Assembly: GCA_018873245.2 (NCBI GenBank)
Contig: JAEMBT020000007.1
Location: 3,281,129-3,345,128, forward strand
Length of the DNA stretch: 64,000 nucleotides
Reading direction: 5' to 3'
Source: Archegozetes longisetosus
Lineage: Eukaryota; Arthropoda; Arachnida; Sarcoptiformes; Trhypochthoniidae
The notes beneath the pieces are model-generated. The model saw nothing but the letters and a program-made list of their open reading frames with translations, was not told the origin of the DNA and did no database searches. How positions within the stretch are numbered: the first letter of the stretch is position 1; every line of letters starts with the position of its first letter. Shown in pieces: positions 11,660 to 23,897 of this stretch. The position numbers were made by a program, and so were the translations under genes.

Positions 11660-12111
11660 ATTTCTACATTCTACATTCTAAATATTGTATAACAATATTT
11701 TTTTTAGTAACTACATCATTTTCATATTGTGGCCAAGCAGACTTGCAACTATTATATGATTCAACTTAAGACTTTCATCATCTTCAAAAGCTTTAGATAG
11801 TACTGATTGTCTTTAACTATTGTATTAAGCGGAATTGATAGAATTGCTGTATATCTAGTCAACCTAAATCAACGTATTCTTTATTAATCGCACGTTTCAC
11901 ATCTTCAGGTTCTGTTACATCTGTTAACTTTTGTTTTCCACGTCATAATCAATTGTCAGTTTGAATCCTACTCCAGGAAGCTGATGACTATCAGAGCTAC
12001 TAACCGTATTTGTCTTAAAGTATTATTAGTAGCCAGTTTTAGTTGGATGATAAGAGCTTGATTACAGCATGATTTAAACTTGAGAAAAATGATCACCAAG
12101 ATTCTTTCTCT
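11660..12111. other. Intergenic, no gene seen
   Basis: AT-rich sequence between two elements, without coding signal. Confidence 0.4.
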
Positions 12112-12293
12112 ACACTAGTAATTTATTCATAGTCCTTATCAATCACGAAGAAATTAAGTGATTCTCTTGTAGTATCTTTATAGTATTGAAGGTATTGATA
12201 AAAACACATTCCTTCAATGCTATAAAGATATAACAAGAGAATCACTTAATTTCTTCGTGATTGATAAGGACTATGAATAAATTATTAGTGCAG
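12112..12293. mobile_element. Hairpin palindrome, about 182 bp
   Basis: The left arm (12112-12196) and right arm (12209-12293) are nearly perfect reverse complements, so the unit is essentially one hairpin with a loop of about a dozen bases. The word GGTATTGATAAA near the centre recurs inverted just outside at 12302-12313. It fits a small foldback DNA element. Confidence 0.65.
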
Positions 12294-12499
12294 TGAAGTG
12301 TCTTTATCAATACCTGAACAGTAATCTTTTGTATGTCTAATATGTTTTAGTGATTTGAAATGTTAAAGAACACGAAATATAAAGTTATCCAAAATTTTTT
12401 GCTTGTATGCTAGAGAAAAAACGGCTACAGATAGTAATTTAGCGCAAATTTTATTTGGTAAAGTATAAGAACAGGACTGATAAAAACAATTTAAAACTT

Positions 12500-13575
12500 A
12501 CAAGGACACAAAGGAATTATCATATTTAAAATAGTTTCGAAAAATTCTCACAGAAACCTTATATAGCTATGAAAAATAGTGTAAAATTTTTTGCTCAATA
12601 TTGTACACATTGACCTCAAACTGGAATGCGTATCCCTACCAGTATTAGATCATAAGGTAATAGAAAAAGTCGTTCAATACCTCGATTTCATTAGATTTCT
12701 TAAATAACTTTATTATTATGGTATTGGATGATATGAAACTAATATGGATTAATAATTTTACTTCCATAAAGCATTTGACAAAGTTTTATTTAGAAGTAAT
12801 CGTGGTTCGGCTTTTATATGCAAATATTCCAGATAACTAATGTCAAAATATTAATTTGAAAATTTGAATAAAATTTATCCTTAAGTAAACATTTTAACTA
12901 ACTGATCTAAATTGAATTTTTACAGAATTATTTATCTTTTAAGTTTTATGAATTAATTTAATTAACTTAAATGGTGTTTTCAAAAATCGAGTTCAATTAA
13001 GGGTTAATTGCAGTGAGTTCTGGTTCTCATCGAGGAATATTGAAGTACTCACAAATAAGCTTAATCAACGTAAAAATTGCACAAATCGGATCATTTTTGA
13101 TTGTAGCTTAGATCATCAGTATCTTTAGGCATTTTATTTATCATCGAAATTTATAGCGCTTTAAAGTGCGAGGTTTTAAAACTATCTAATTACGAATAAC
13201 AGTATTCCGATTCGTGTATTTTTAACGTTGATTAAACTTATTTGTGAGCACTTCAATGAGTGCCAAAACTAACTACAGTTAATCCATAATTGAGTCTGAT
13301 ATTAATTTCTTATTATCTAATATCATAATAAAGTTATTTAGGAAATCTAATGAAATTGAGGTATTGAACGACTTTTTCTACTACCTTATGATCTAACAAT
13401 GGTAGGGATACGTACCTCAGTTTGAGATCAGCGTGTACATATTGAGCAAAAAGATTTTCACACTATTTTTCATAACTATCTATAAGGTTTCTATGAGAAT
13501 TTTTGAAAATTTTTATTCAAATTCTCTATCATAATAATTATCATTAAATATGATAATTCCCTAATGTCCTTTTTA
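12500..13575. mobile_element. Nested palindromic element, about 1.07 kb
   Basis: Outer arms (12500-12735 and 13310-13575) are long imperfect inverted repeats. Inside them a second inverted pair (13041-13089 and 13207-13260, core CACAAATAAGC and its complement) forms a nested hairpin. No coding capacity. It abuts a Tc1-like transposase relic at 13589, so it may be a related foldback element. Confidence 0.6.
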
Positions 13576-13588
13576 TCATGGTCTCCAT

Positions 13589-14200
13589 TCACGTTGAGTA
13601 CAGCTTCAAGTCTTTCTCGATAAGAGAGGAGTGATTCAAACAATTTGTTTCATTTTCGAGTGATTTCAACACATCAATCACATGATTTTTCGAAATCTTA
13701 TGAGAAAACTTGTGTGAAATAGTCTCTGAAAACAATTTTATCTTCACTTTATCCTTAATTAGTGCTCCAGCATTTTCAGCAGGATTCAAATCGAGATGGT
13801 CTCTAGGTTATATATACCCTAAAAGTCGATGTTGCTTTCTCTAAGTAAATGTTGAGTATCTTCTGCTCTCATACAAGGAGCTTTGTCGCGAATAAAAGTG
13901 ATATCCTCAACAGAAATTGCGGTTTGGCTATTTTAAAAAAAAACGGGATGATATTATTTTCAAGGACTGTTTCCCTGAAATAAATGTCATCCTAAAATTC
14001 TTCTTTTTTATTGATCACCCAAAGAAATTTTTCATAAATTATAGCAAAGCTGCCAACACAAACTTGAGTCTTAAGCACTTTCCAGTAATCTTCAATATCT
14101 TCAGGTTTTTGAGCACAAACTCTATCAATTTGGTGATTTTTTCCCTGGTGCACAAGACAGGAACTCATCAGATGGTGCTAAATGGATAAAGTCTGAAGCG
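13589..14200 (-). pseudogene. Tc1-like transposase relic
   Basis: Reading the minus strand, pieces with family motifs appear in the expected order across frameshifts: DKAPCMRAEDTQHLLRES (compare the DNAPCH segment around the second catalytic Asp), then DLNPAENAGALIKDKVK (compare the DLNPIEN segment holding the third acidic residue of DD34E), then a C-terminal tail ending near 13589. Stops and frameshifts between them show it is dead. Inverted ends were not identified. Confidence 0.7.
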
Positions 14201-14275
14201 TCCCCCTACGATAACCATTCACATAACCACAATCGATCTTCTATGTATTTGAATTACATAAAATGGCTATAGATC

Positions 14276-14309
14276 TTTATATATATGTGTGTATATGTAC
14301 ATATATATA

Positions 14310-14354
<45 letters not shown>
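14276..14354. repeat. (TA)n microsatellite
   Basis: A run of TA dinucleotides, with a few TG and GAA interruptions at the left, ends in about 23 uninterrupted TA units. It separates two transposase relics. Confidence 0.9.
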
Positions 14355-14357
<3 letters not shown>

Positions 14358-14408
14358 GGACTGAGTTAAGTGTCCGGACTATCATATCTTTAAAGATATT
14401 TAATGGAA

Positions 14409-14874
14409 CTAAAATTTGAACAAATAATTAGTGAATATATTCGCCCCAGTCTGGTTCACCAGCGCCCACCTCAGTGGAAGGTGTTCAATGCCAGTAGGGA
14501 AACCATTCAGATTTATTTCATCTATAACTTCCTTATAAGCCATTTTAAGTTTATCCGGTGTATTGAATCTTTTATCTTTATTAGGTCTATTTATTCTATA
14601 TATGCCATCGTAATATGACGGCTTCAAATCAGGGCTATAAGGGGGTGTTTCAATTCCTCCCATCGATGTCTCACAAAAATTCTTCAACTTTCGAATGTTT
14701 ATGGGGTCTTGCGTTGTCATGGAGTATTATTGGCCTATGAATCCGTAGTCGTTTTGTCGCTGGGAGTGTTACTTGACTCAAAAAATTAAGATAAATTTCA
14801 AAATTGACGTTCGTATTTCTCGCTAAAATTCTGTAACCCAACACCCGATTTTTATGAAAGGCCACTATCATCAT
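14409..14874 (-). pseudogene. mariner-like transposase relic, C-terminal half
   Basis: The minus strand reads FEIYLNFLSQV...LHDNARPH in one frame and SPDLKPSYYDGIYR...GIEHLPLRWA in another. These correspond to the second and third catalytic acidic regions and the C-terminus of mariner/Tc1 transposases. A frameshift near 14690 splits them and the N-terminal DNA-binding part is absent. Confidence 0.8.
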
Positions 14875-15240
14875 CTGCTTCCAATCTTTTATTGTTCTTT
14901 TACTTTTGTAGGCCTGGGATACAAATTACGAGCGCTAGCATTATTTGAAATTTATGATTTTTCAAATCGATATTCTTACGGTGGTTCTCCAAATAATTGG
15001 TTTGTTATTGTTTACACCTTATTGGTAAAATCGGCAATAGGTGGAGCACGAAAGTAAATAGTTTTAAATTTCTGTTAGAAGTAGTGTAAATTATTTCGGT
15101 TTTGATAGTATGTAATATGTCTTTTTATCTTTTGAACTCAAATAAAGTAGTTACAACATTATATTTTGATATTTGAATTAGATGTCAAATAAATTACTCA
15201 TCAATTCAAAATTAGATACCTTGAAACAAACTCCTAATAA

Positions 15241-16187
15241 TCAGATTGAATGTGATAGAAATAGGAATTCAATACTTAAGAGCATGTGTTCAAAATGACC
15301 ATTATTTTTTAAACATAGATTAACACTTTTAATCCTATCGTCTGAAACTTCTGATAAAGCTTCGGGAATAATCTTTAAAATTTTATATTGAATATTTAAT
15401 TTGAATTCTTCTAATGTTTCCAAGTTTAAAGCGTAAACTTTATTCTTAAGGTATTCCCATAAGGGAGAATCCAGACTAATCAGGCCTGGAGACTTGGAGG
15501 CCATTTAGTTTGTTTCAGTTTCTAAGAATTTGTTGCTTTTTGAAATAATTTTATCGCCAAAATGGGTATTAAGATGAGACACGCTATTTCGAGCTGTATG
15601 GGCTGGAGCCCCATATTCTTGAAAAGGTCGACTCTATTTCCTCACTGTCAAGTTCAGAAACAAATTCTTAAAGGATTTTTACATATTTTACTGAAGTTAG
15701 GTATTCTCGAAAAACGGAGGATCAATAATTTTACGAGGTGAAATGGCTCACCGCACCCCTATCTTTTTGAATGTAGAGGTGTTTCAAAAAATTCGGTTTT
15801 TCTGTCGCTCAGAACCTCGTCTGTTGGGAATTAACATAACTCGATAGAAAACACGATTCGTCAGCAAAAATACAACTTCCATTATATCATCAGTTTTTAT
15901 GAAATCGAGAAACCAATTACAATTTGCGCGTTTAAGATAATCAGATTCCTTCAATTTCTGAATGTAAGTAATAAAATCCCAAAAGTTTTGCTTAAGTCTT
16001 ATAAACAGTTTTTAAATGTCTTTAAGTCGACCGACTTTTGTCTCACTGGTTGTCGGGAGTTTAGCTCAAAACTTCGTTTCATTAATAATAGCTTTTCTCG
16101 TGTGAGGACATAGCATGGTCTTAGATAGTTTCCATTCACTACGTTGCTTATTTCTTCAAGCTTAGAATTTGTCACGAATAGTAACAA
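15241..16187 (-). pseudogene. Tc1/mariner-superfamily transposase relic, nearly full length
   Basis: Minus-strand pieces appear in order: an N-terminal piece (15999-16187) ending SRQPVRQKSVDL; a piece resembling the FSDEA region; QEYGAPAHTARNSVSHLNTHFGDKI (compare QQDGAPAH); then SPGLISLDSPLWEYLKNKVYALNLETLEEF through NGHFEHML. This is the arthropod transposase type with SPDLTPLDFFLWG. At least three frameshifts disable it. It is distinct from the two relics to its left. Confidence 0.75.
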
Positions 16188-17040
16188 TCGTTGGCCTTTT
16201 ATAATTAAACATTCCGGTAAATTTTACCCTAACTTGATTACAACAATTATTGGTTTATAAATATATTTTGTAAATAAAAGCTCTATCTTTTATTGTAAAC
16301 ACTAATTTTAACAATAAAAGTGTTTTTAACAAAACAATGATTGAGAAACAATCTTCGACTTATTTTAAACTTTATTCATAAGTAGCATCTCATCGATGCG
16401 TAATGTTAAAGAGAAATTGCACTTAAAATATGAGTTAAGAATATGAAAGCACATACTGCATTAACCAAAAACAAACTTAGACTAGTTAACACCTATAGCC
16501 CTTTGTCCTCCAGAATGCCGGCAAAGTATTGAAAAACCCTGTAGTTACACTTAAGTCTCATCCTACATAGTTGAAAACGAATATTAGACAGGTAAATAAA
16601 TGATATATTCTTTTCTCCTCTGATGAAAAGTTCTGTTATTAAATCCCGATATTTTTCTTTTACAAAATCATCGAAGACGATTAATTTTTGATGCTATTTA
16701 TCCATATTACCAACCTAGACTATATTGTTCTCTGATGGAACCGAACAATTTCTATTTGTACCTCACATGTTTTTCTAATTTTAATGCGCTTTGTCGAAGA
16801 AATCCTGTAACAATTTATTTTTCTGATAAATCATCAACATATGTATAAATTTTAATGTAATAAAAGTTATCATAGATTAAATTAAGAGAAAGTTTGCTTT
16901 ATCTGAACTTGTTAGCCACAGATTAATAATCTAAAAAGCTACTTAAGAGTCAAGACATGTTTGTTTATATATTCATGTTCATCAACATCAAAGTTTATTA
17001 GTGATCGGGACAGAATACTACTTATAACTTTTATTTAAAA
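16188..17040. other. Intergenic, no gene seen
   Basis: AT-rich, without supported features. Confidence 0.4.
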
Positions 17041-18200
17041 TTTACTTTTAGAAAGATTAATATAGCTGAATTAAGCAAAGCTATTAATGAAATTGTTTAA
17101 GCTAGAAATTTTCAAAGAGCTGAAGTGGATCAAATTAGAGTGTTAGAAAAATGTAGGAAGAAAAGATTGCAGTTTTATAAATCAGTCGTTGAAAAGATTA
17201 CTTAGATTGTTTTTGCCATAGACCAAAGTTTACGGATACAGCTAATGCTATAGAAGAAAGTAAGATGAAGATGATTAAAAACTTTTGGTCGAGGTGGCCA
17301 AATGTGACGCAACATAAGGTGATCAATCCTTATATGGGCGTAACCAGTATGATGAGTAGAGTTGATTTGAAGCGATCCTATGAAGCTACAAATGTCAAAG
17401 TGGCGTCCTAGGGCGTGACTACGGGCGAATTTTAATCTCTAACTCATATAGGTTTCACTTACAAGGTCTTGCCCTCCTACCACTAGTATTACCTTAGTTA
17501 TGCCAACTTTACTTTATAGCATAGAAATAAATCATTATTATGAAAACGTTTATTACTGCGGTAACATATAGCTAACAATTTTTTTGATCGCCCTCTAGAG
17601 TCTATTTTCTTGAATCTACACCTAAGCCTCATTATAAGTGAACTTTAGTTGTAACGATTTTTACCAAAGATGGCTCTTATTTATTACTAGCTATATGCTA
17701 CCGCGGTAATATAAAATGGATTTTAACGATTTAACTTTTTACTTTTAATGCATTGTTTGGGCCAACTGATGGAAGAAACAACACAGCTGGCTAACGGATC
17801 CAATTAATGTATAACAAAATATATAACTGTATATGTTGACAATATATAGGAACTTATATGTATCTATCAATTTTATATAGAAAGTTGACGTAACTAATGT
17901 AATATTAGCATTAGGGGAGTGAGACTTGTGAGTGAGACCTATATGAGTTAAAGATTAAAACTTGCCTGTAGCCACGTCATTTGACTTTGTAAAGAAGTGG
18001 GCTGAGCCTCATAGGACCGCCCCAATCAACTCTACTTGCCACACCTATATAGGGGTTGATCACCTTATATGTTGCTCCACATTTGACCACCTCAATCTAT
18101 ACTCGTGCTACTGAAATTAATCAAAACCTAAAATCTTTGGAGGAATGATTAAAAGTAAAGCGAAGGTAGCGAAGAATATAGACTACTAAGAAGAAATATT
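17041..18200 (+). pseudogene. BAR-domain (FAM92/CIBAR-like) pseudogene split by a MITE
   Basis: The plus strand from 17041 reads a helical, charged protein with two in-frame stops. It includes AELSKAINEIV, NFQRAEVDQIRVLEKC and, after a frame change, FTDTANAIEESKMKMIKNF, which ends exactly where the long-TIR element at 17291 begins. Immediately after that element comes ATEINQNLKSLEE. The order and wording resemble the BAR domain of FAM92/CIBAR proteins (QAEVERLE ... LEE ... KMKDIK). Absence of introns would fit a processed pseudogene. Family assignment is from memory and moderate; that it is a broken coding sequence is more secure. Confidence 0.45.
17291..18103. mobile_element. Long-TIR non-autonomous DNA element, about 813 bp
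   Basis: The ends are diverged inverted repeats more than 200 bp long: GAGGTGG(C/T)CAAATGTG, then AAGGTGATCAA, on to CAACTTT near 17505 and its partner near 17885. A separate inner hairpin (17555-17577 with 17689-17712) contains TACTGCGGTAA and its complement. The element sits inside the decayed BAR-domain pseudogene. No transposase frame is present. Confidence 0.7.
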
Positions 18201-18237
18201 AACGGTTTGCAAGCATATAGTAAAAGAATCAAATAAG

Positions 18238-18420
18238 TACTGTGATCTGCAATTGCTATTAATCAAACAGCCGAAATAGCACTTTGTTTCAAAACAAAGC
18301 TTTAGTTTTTCTATTTTCTTGCATCATTTTTTATTGTATTGGTCTAAAAACCAAATTTTCATGTATTGAAACAAAGTACTATTTCGACTGTTTGATTAAT
18401 AGCAATTGCAGATCACAGTA
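18238..18420. mobile_element. TA-flanked hairpin MITE (179 bp)
   Basis: Arms of about 55 bp (18240-18294 and 18364-18418) starting CTGTGATCTGCAATTGCTAT are near-perfect inverted repeats around a 70-bp loop. TA flanks both sides, the signature of Tc1/mariner-type insertion. Confidence 0.7.
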
Positions 18421-18589
18421 CAGTCAACAGATAAAAGTTATGTATTTGTCATCACTAAAAAGATGCAGAAGAGTTGATAAACCTAAGGGCTCAACAACTC
18501 ATTTAGATCTTTATTAAGTTTAGTGATATTAATCAATAATTGAATACTTGAAAAATTAGTTTGGAACTCTGATAAAATAAACTTTGACT

Positions 18590-18939
18590 CATCTTTGTAG
18601 TTGAGTCAATGCCACATCTGTTACAAAATGTGATAGCTCGAGAGAGCGGTCCTACTCATCATTAAAATTATTTAAATTAAATCACAGTGCACTGTTGAAC
18701 TATTTCGATTGAAATAGTTAGATAAATCTTATCAGTAACTTTCATTCTATAACTTATGAATATCAAATAAACTGACTTCAGCTACTAATAACATTACTCA
18801 TATTTTTTTTAAATTACTGAGTAATGCTATAATTTGACGCTATAAACTTGTAGTTTCAATTTTTGTCTCGTCCATCTTATCCAAACGCATCAGAGATTAA
18901 TCCGAGATCTATGCATAACTTTTTTCGACCGACTGTATA
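18590..18939 (+). repeat. Dispersed repeat, copy 1
   Basis: About 350 bp is repeated in the same orientation at 56045-56424, with clear similarity throughout (GAGTCAATGCCACATC to GACCGACTGTA) and several small indels. No reading frame is shared. The edges may be transposon ends, but I find no inverted termini. Confidence 0.75.
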
Positions 18940-18984
18940 AGAAGCTCTAATATTGCTAAGAGGAGAAGGTTCAATATAGTAAGT

Positions 18985-19780
18985 CTAGTATATCTGGGTA
19001 TTCATGGCATATGAGGAACACTGGGGAGGAGACTATAATTGGGTTGGTCTTATTAACTTATATCTATTGATACAGACAATTGTATTGATCTTAAATGACT
19101 AAATGATCATTTTAACACAAGATGTCAACAAAAATTATTACTAAACTAAAAACTTGAAGACAGTTGTTAATAAACTGTAATTTTTTCCATTTGGTATCAT
19201 AAAAAGTACAAAATATTTCTTCTAAACAAACAAATCGTAACATTTTATTGTTTAAAATTATTTGATTTGAAAAAAATGAATAGTCATATTTAACCATATT
19301 TAATATAATATACATTAGATTATATTTTATGTTATAAATTACATTCAATTATATTCCAAAAATTAATATTTATATTTAACATAATCACAGGTTTATAACT
19401 ATTACTTTCGATTCAAAGCTAAAGTCTATTAGAGTTAAGTAAAACTTATACCAATAATTTTTTAAATGTATTAATAATTCTAATATATGATTGAATTTAG
19501 ACATTCAGAAAAACTTAGGATTGGTTTCGAGTTCGGTAGATATGAATGATTATAATATTAAAGATATTGGAAAACAAATACATGAAATATTAAATTTTTT
19601 TATCTGAAAGTAATGAGATTTGTTTGACATCTTGTGTTTAATTTTGATACAATTGATAAACTTTTCATTATTTTGCTTCAAATCATTTAAAATAGAAAGA
19701 GATCCTCCCTAAAATACACCTTAAAGACAGGCTCCTCCCGAGTGTTCCTCATGTGCCATGAATACCGTATATCTGTTTAT
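18985..19780. mobile_element. Long-TIR element, about 0.8 kb
   Basis: Outer words GGTATTCATGGCA(T/C)ATGAGG and inner words ACACAAGATGTCAA occur near each end in inverted orientation (18992-19130 and 19620-19775). The interior is AT-rich and non-coding. Confidence 0.55.
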
Positions 19781-20941
19781 AATCAAAATCAACCGTTGAG
19801 TATGCCTATTTAAACACTTATGACTCATTCAAAAAGTTAGAGTTACTGTGCCAGAAAAAAGATAGTGACAATGATAGTGTCGAAGTACGTAATCAAATCA
19901 TTAATATTTCAGCTGCTAAATTCTATTAATCTTAACACAAAGTACCATATGTTAAATGAGTAATATATTTTTTGTTTATATAGACGAAGTAATGTTTATT
20001 GGGGTTTTTACATTCCCAAGTCACCTTTTATTTGTTTCAAAACTTATTTTTACACAAGTAGTATTGATAACTTTAATTTCCGGAATAAGGACTCAGAAAA
20101 CTTTGAGATCTATTAAAATGCCCCATTAAGTAATATGTGCCTGACTATTAATATCTTTGATATATCATTCTCCTGGTACAAAGTACCACACGAGCATAAA
20201 AACAACCTTTTAGAGTATTTTTGTGACAACATTTGGGGTACGATAATTTTTTCTAACGAATACTATCATATTGAGCTGATTATACAATACATAGATTCAT
20301 TTTAGACTTGTTATCCTTGAAATAAGCGAAATTACTTCTGGATGTGTTGTCAGACTAAAGTCTGGAACGTAAAATTGATTTTTACATGAGATCTAGTCCT
20401 TAACGCAAAGTTATAGATCAAGATAAAAGGAAGAAATATATTTCTTCGATAAAATATCGTTGCAAACGTATCTCCCATCAATAATACCGAATGAAAAAAC
20501 ATCGTCTTCGAAACTACGGCTAAAATAATTTAAAATTTAGAAGATTGAGACACTTTATGAAGATTAATTTGCAGTCGTGAAACCACATAAACCATTTATG
20601 CTCTAAAGTTAAACTAAAAATGGGTACCAATAAGAAGTGTTTACATGATTAAAAAGAATTTATCTATTGTACACAAGCTCTTTTCATTTGATATATTCAT
20701 GAAGTTTTGAGAAATATGATGACTAGAGAAAGTATTAATATTTTCGTTAAAGCCCAGATTTTATTTTCAGCACTAAGTTCACAGATTTCGATACCACTAA
20801 TATATGTATATTTTAATAATCATTTTTAACAAATTAAATTCCCCCAAAACCTTCAAAAAAGACTAAAAATCGTTATAACCATCAAGTCTTTCAAAATCGT
20901 TCCCTTCTGATCAGAAACATAACAGATGTGAGAGTCAATCG
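19781..20941. other. Intergenic, no gene seen
   Basis: AT-rich, without supported features before the hAT relic. Confidence 0.4.
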
Positions 20942-21220
20942 TTGAAATTTCAGGAACAATTCGACATTGTAGGTCTAGTTAGAGTCTTTCGGGCTCTATG
21001 CTGCAGAAACATGAGGAATGTCTCGATAAACAATCTTGATTTAGGAAAACTCAGAAATACCTCAGATATTAACTTGAAATTAAAGCTATTTTATGCACCC
21101 CCTAATTCTATAGCAGTTGAACGAAGTTTTTCAATTTTAAATCATATTCTCAACTAGGGAAGAGAGAAATTAAAAACAGAAAAGATTGAAAAATGATTAA
21201 TTTTAAAATATAACAGCTCA
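20942..21220 (+). pseudogene. hAT transposase relic, dimerisation domain
   Basis: The frame reads LKLKLFYAPPNSIAVERSFS, the hallmark of the hAT C-terminal dimerisation region, then a stop and GREKLKTEKIEK, where intact relatives continue through the RxxL...EKVEKL segment. At least two stops interrupt it. I found no inverted termini around it. Confidence 0.75.
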
Positions 21221-22204
21221 TTGTAACATTCGACTTTTTGCATGACCTTCCATTACAATTACCAAAAAATAAAATTTTTGTAACCAAGTAACCACCAAAA
21301 ATATAATTTATTTTGACCAAAAATCCTTTCTCTAGTGATGAAGTCGTTCTCACTTAGAGTGAACAGACCTGTTAAGCTATAAACAGCCACTATAATCGGA
21401 ATTCATTCGAACGCTCTAACTTTAAAAATTAACTAAGCGATTAAGGTAAAACTGTCGGATCTTTAAATACTGTAGACATAACGTAAATAACTAATTAAAA
21501 ATTGGTCTAAATTTTTTCTTAAAAATCAAAGCCACAACTTTTTTAGGCGATATTTTCGTAGACATTAAATTCCTCGGGAATAATACTTTAAAAAGTTTAA
21601 TTCTCTTTTTCTTATGCCAAGACTAATAGAAATACTCAATTAGATGTTTCGAATAAATTCAATTATCGCTTATCGCTACATCAAAATACAGCTACCATTA
21701 AACTACTGTGTAGCTAGACAACACTTATGTAACAGCGATTAAATAATTAATTAATTAGAATCTTTTATAAATTTTCTTGTTTTTATGGGTGATTCTTATT
21801 TCAAATAAGTTTGAAACTTTTCTTCTTTATTAATAACCACAGTTCTGAACTACCGTAGTAGTGATTATTTTAAACTGAAAAGGAATAAATCAATAAAATG
21901 CTATTGTTTTGAGAAAAATTTTACAGGTGTCTTAAGTTAACCTACATTCGATCGAACTGCGTCACTAGAAACGAAGATATGAAAACTGTTTTTAACCTCT
22001 AAACGCCATAAAATGCATAATAGATTTAGAATTTGAACTTTACTATGGACTTTAACTTACTCTTTGGGAGAACATCTGATTTTCGAGCCTCACTTATAAT
22101 TTATCAGTTTCTTATTGACTATTTGAAGTGCATTAATATCACTGAATGTCACTGAATAAAAATCAATCAGAAAAGTATAACAATTCCATTAAGTCTATCG
22201 AATA
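21221..22204. other. Upstream region of the fucosidase gene
   Basis: I see no clear TATA box in the last 150 bases and no repeats. The promoter of the downstream gene must lie here. Confidence 0.35.
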
Positions 22205-23897
22205 ATGAAAGGAATAATAAAACTTACTATTTGTGTAAGTGTCATAATAGGCGCTTATGCCAAATATGAGCCAACATGGGAGTCGTTAGACACCAGACCA
22301 TTACCGAAATGGTATGAAGAGAGTAAGATCGGCATTTTTATCCATTGGGGAGTGTTTTCGGTGCCATCATTTGGTAGTGAATGGTTTTGGATGAACTGGC
22401 AGTCGAGTAACAGATCTGGCCATCAAAAATATGTTGATTTCATGAAAAAGAATTATCCTCCAGATTTCACTTATGCTGATTTCGCCCCGAAATTTACAGC
22501 AGAATTCTATGAACCCGATAAATGGGCTGAAATTTTCAAGGCTTCGGGCGCTAAATATGTTGTGCTGACGAGTAAACATCACGAGGGATACACTTTATGG
22601 CCATCAAAGTATTCTTTTAACTGGAATGCTATGGACGTCGGACCTAAAAGAGATCTATTGGGTATTTGCAGACTAAGTTATCTTAAAATATAGAACATTG
22701 AAAAATTTACATAGTTTATTAAATTACAGGTGATTTAGCAAACTCTATACGTAACAAAACTGATATACGTTTCGGTCTTTACCATTCACTTAAAGAGTGG
22801 TTCAATCCACTCTATCTAGAAGATATAAAGAATGGTCACAAAACACAAGAATTTGTAAATGTGAGTCAATCTAAGCAATTTTTAGAATTCACTATTAGAT
22901 GAGCTTTGAGGATGAGTGAAGTTCTTTAAGACAATCTGCATTCTTATCAGATTTTATTAATTTAAAAAATAAATGATTTTTTAGCAAAAAACAATGCCAG
23001 AACTCTATGAGATAGTAAACAAATATCATCCAGAAGTGATCTGGTCTGATGGTTCTGAAGGAGATTCTACTTATTGGAAATCTAAAGAATTCATTGCATG
23101 GCTCTATAATGAAAGTCCAGTTAAAGATACAGTTGTTACAAACGATCGATGGGGAAAAGATGCTAGTTGTAAACATGGAGACTTCCTTACGTGTCACGAT
23201 AGATATAATCCGAAAACATTACAAAAACATTATTGGGAGAACTGTTTCACATTGGATAAACATTCGTGGGGTCTAAGGCGTGAGGCACAGGTCGCGGATT
23301 ATCTAACTATTCATCAAATCATTACAACAATTGCGGAAACTGTTAGGCATGTATTTCTTGCCTTTTGAGATTGTTAGATTTAATGTTTGATTTTTTGTTA
23401 ACTTTCAGCTGTAATGGAAATGTATTAATAAATGTCGGGCCATCACACGATGGAAGAATAATTCCAATACAAGAAGAAAGATTAAGGCAATTAGGAGATT
23501 GGCTTAAAGTCAATGGAGAAGCCATCTTTGAAACCACTCATTGGACTCATCAAAACGATTCCGTAACTCCTGGAGTTTGGTTAATATATATTATTAAATA
23601 ATATATACTCCTGAATGAACTTTATACTCATTTATAATACTCATTTAAAGGTTTACTTCAAAACCTAAAGAAAGTGGTTCTCCTTTTTACGCAATTGTTT
23701 TGGATTGGCCCCAAACCGGAAAACTAGAATTGGGTTCGGTCAGTCTTACAGATGGATCTGTTGTTAAGATGCTAGGAATTGATACACCACTCAAGTGGGA
23801 AAAAAGCTCAAAAGGAACTGTTATTGAATTTCCGAATCTAGTTCCAAATAAGTTGCCATCAGCTTATGCGTGGGCTTTGAAATTTAGTAAAGCTTAA
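22205..23897 (+). CDS. Alpha-L-fucosidase, GH29, 5 exons
   Basis: Exons 22205-22661, 22730-22860, 22985-23346, 23409-23579 and 23651-23897 give 455 residues, the usual GH29 length. A signal peptide (about residues 1-19) is followed by the barrel with [47 protein letters not shown], the nucleophile Asp218 in HPEVIWSDG, and [10 protein letters not shown]. The enzyme removes alpha-linked L-fucose from glycans and is expected in lysosomes or secreted, for example into the gut. Three introns are GT-AG; the 62-bp intron 23347-23408 must start with GC (TAG|GCATGT) to keep the frame ETV-S-CNG seen in the family. All key residues look intact, so it is probably functional. Confidence 0.92.

Noticed and set aside
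13917-14189. Plus-strand 90-residue frame
   Set aside because: It is antisense to the Tc1-like transposase relic, whose motifs read on the minus strand.
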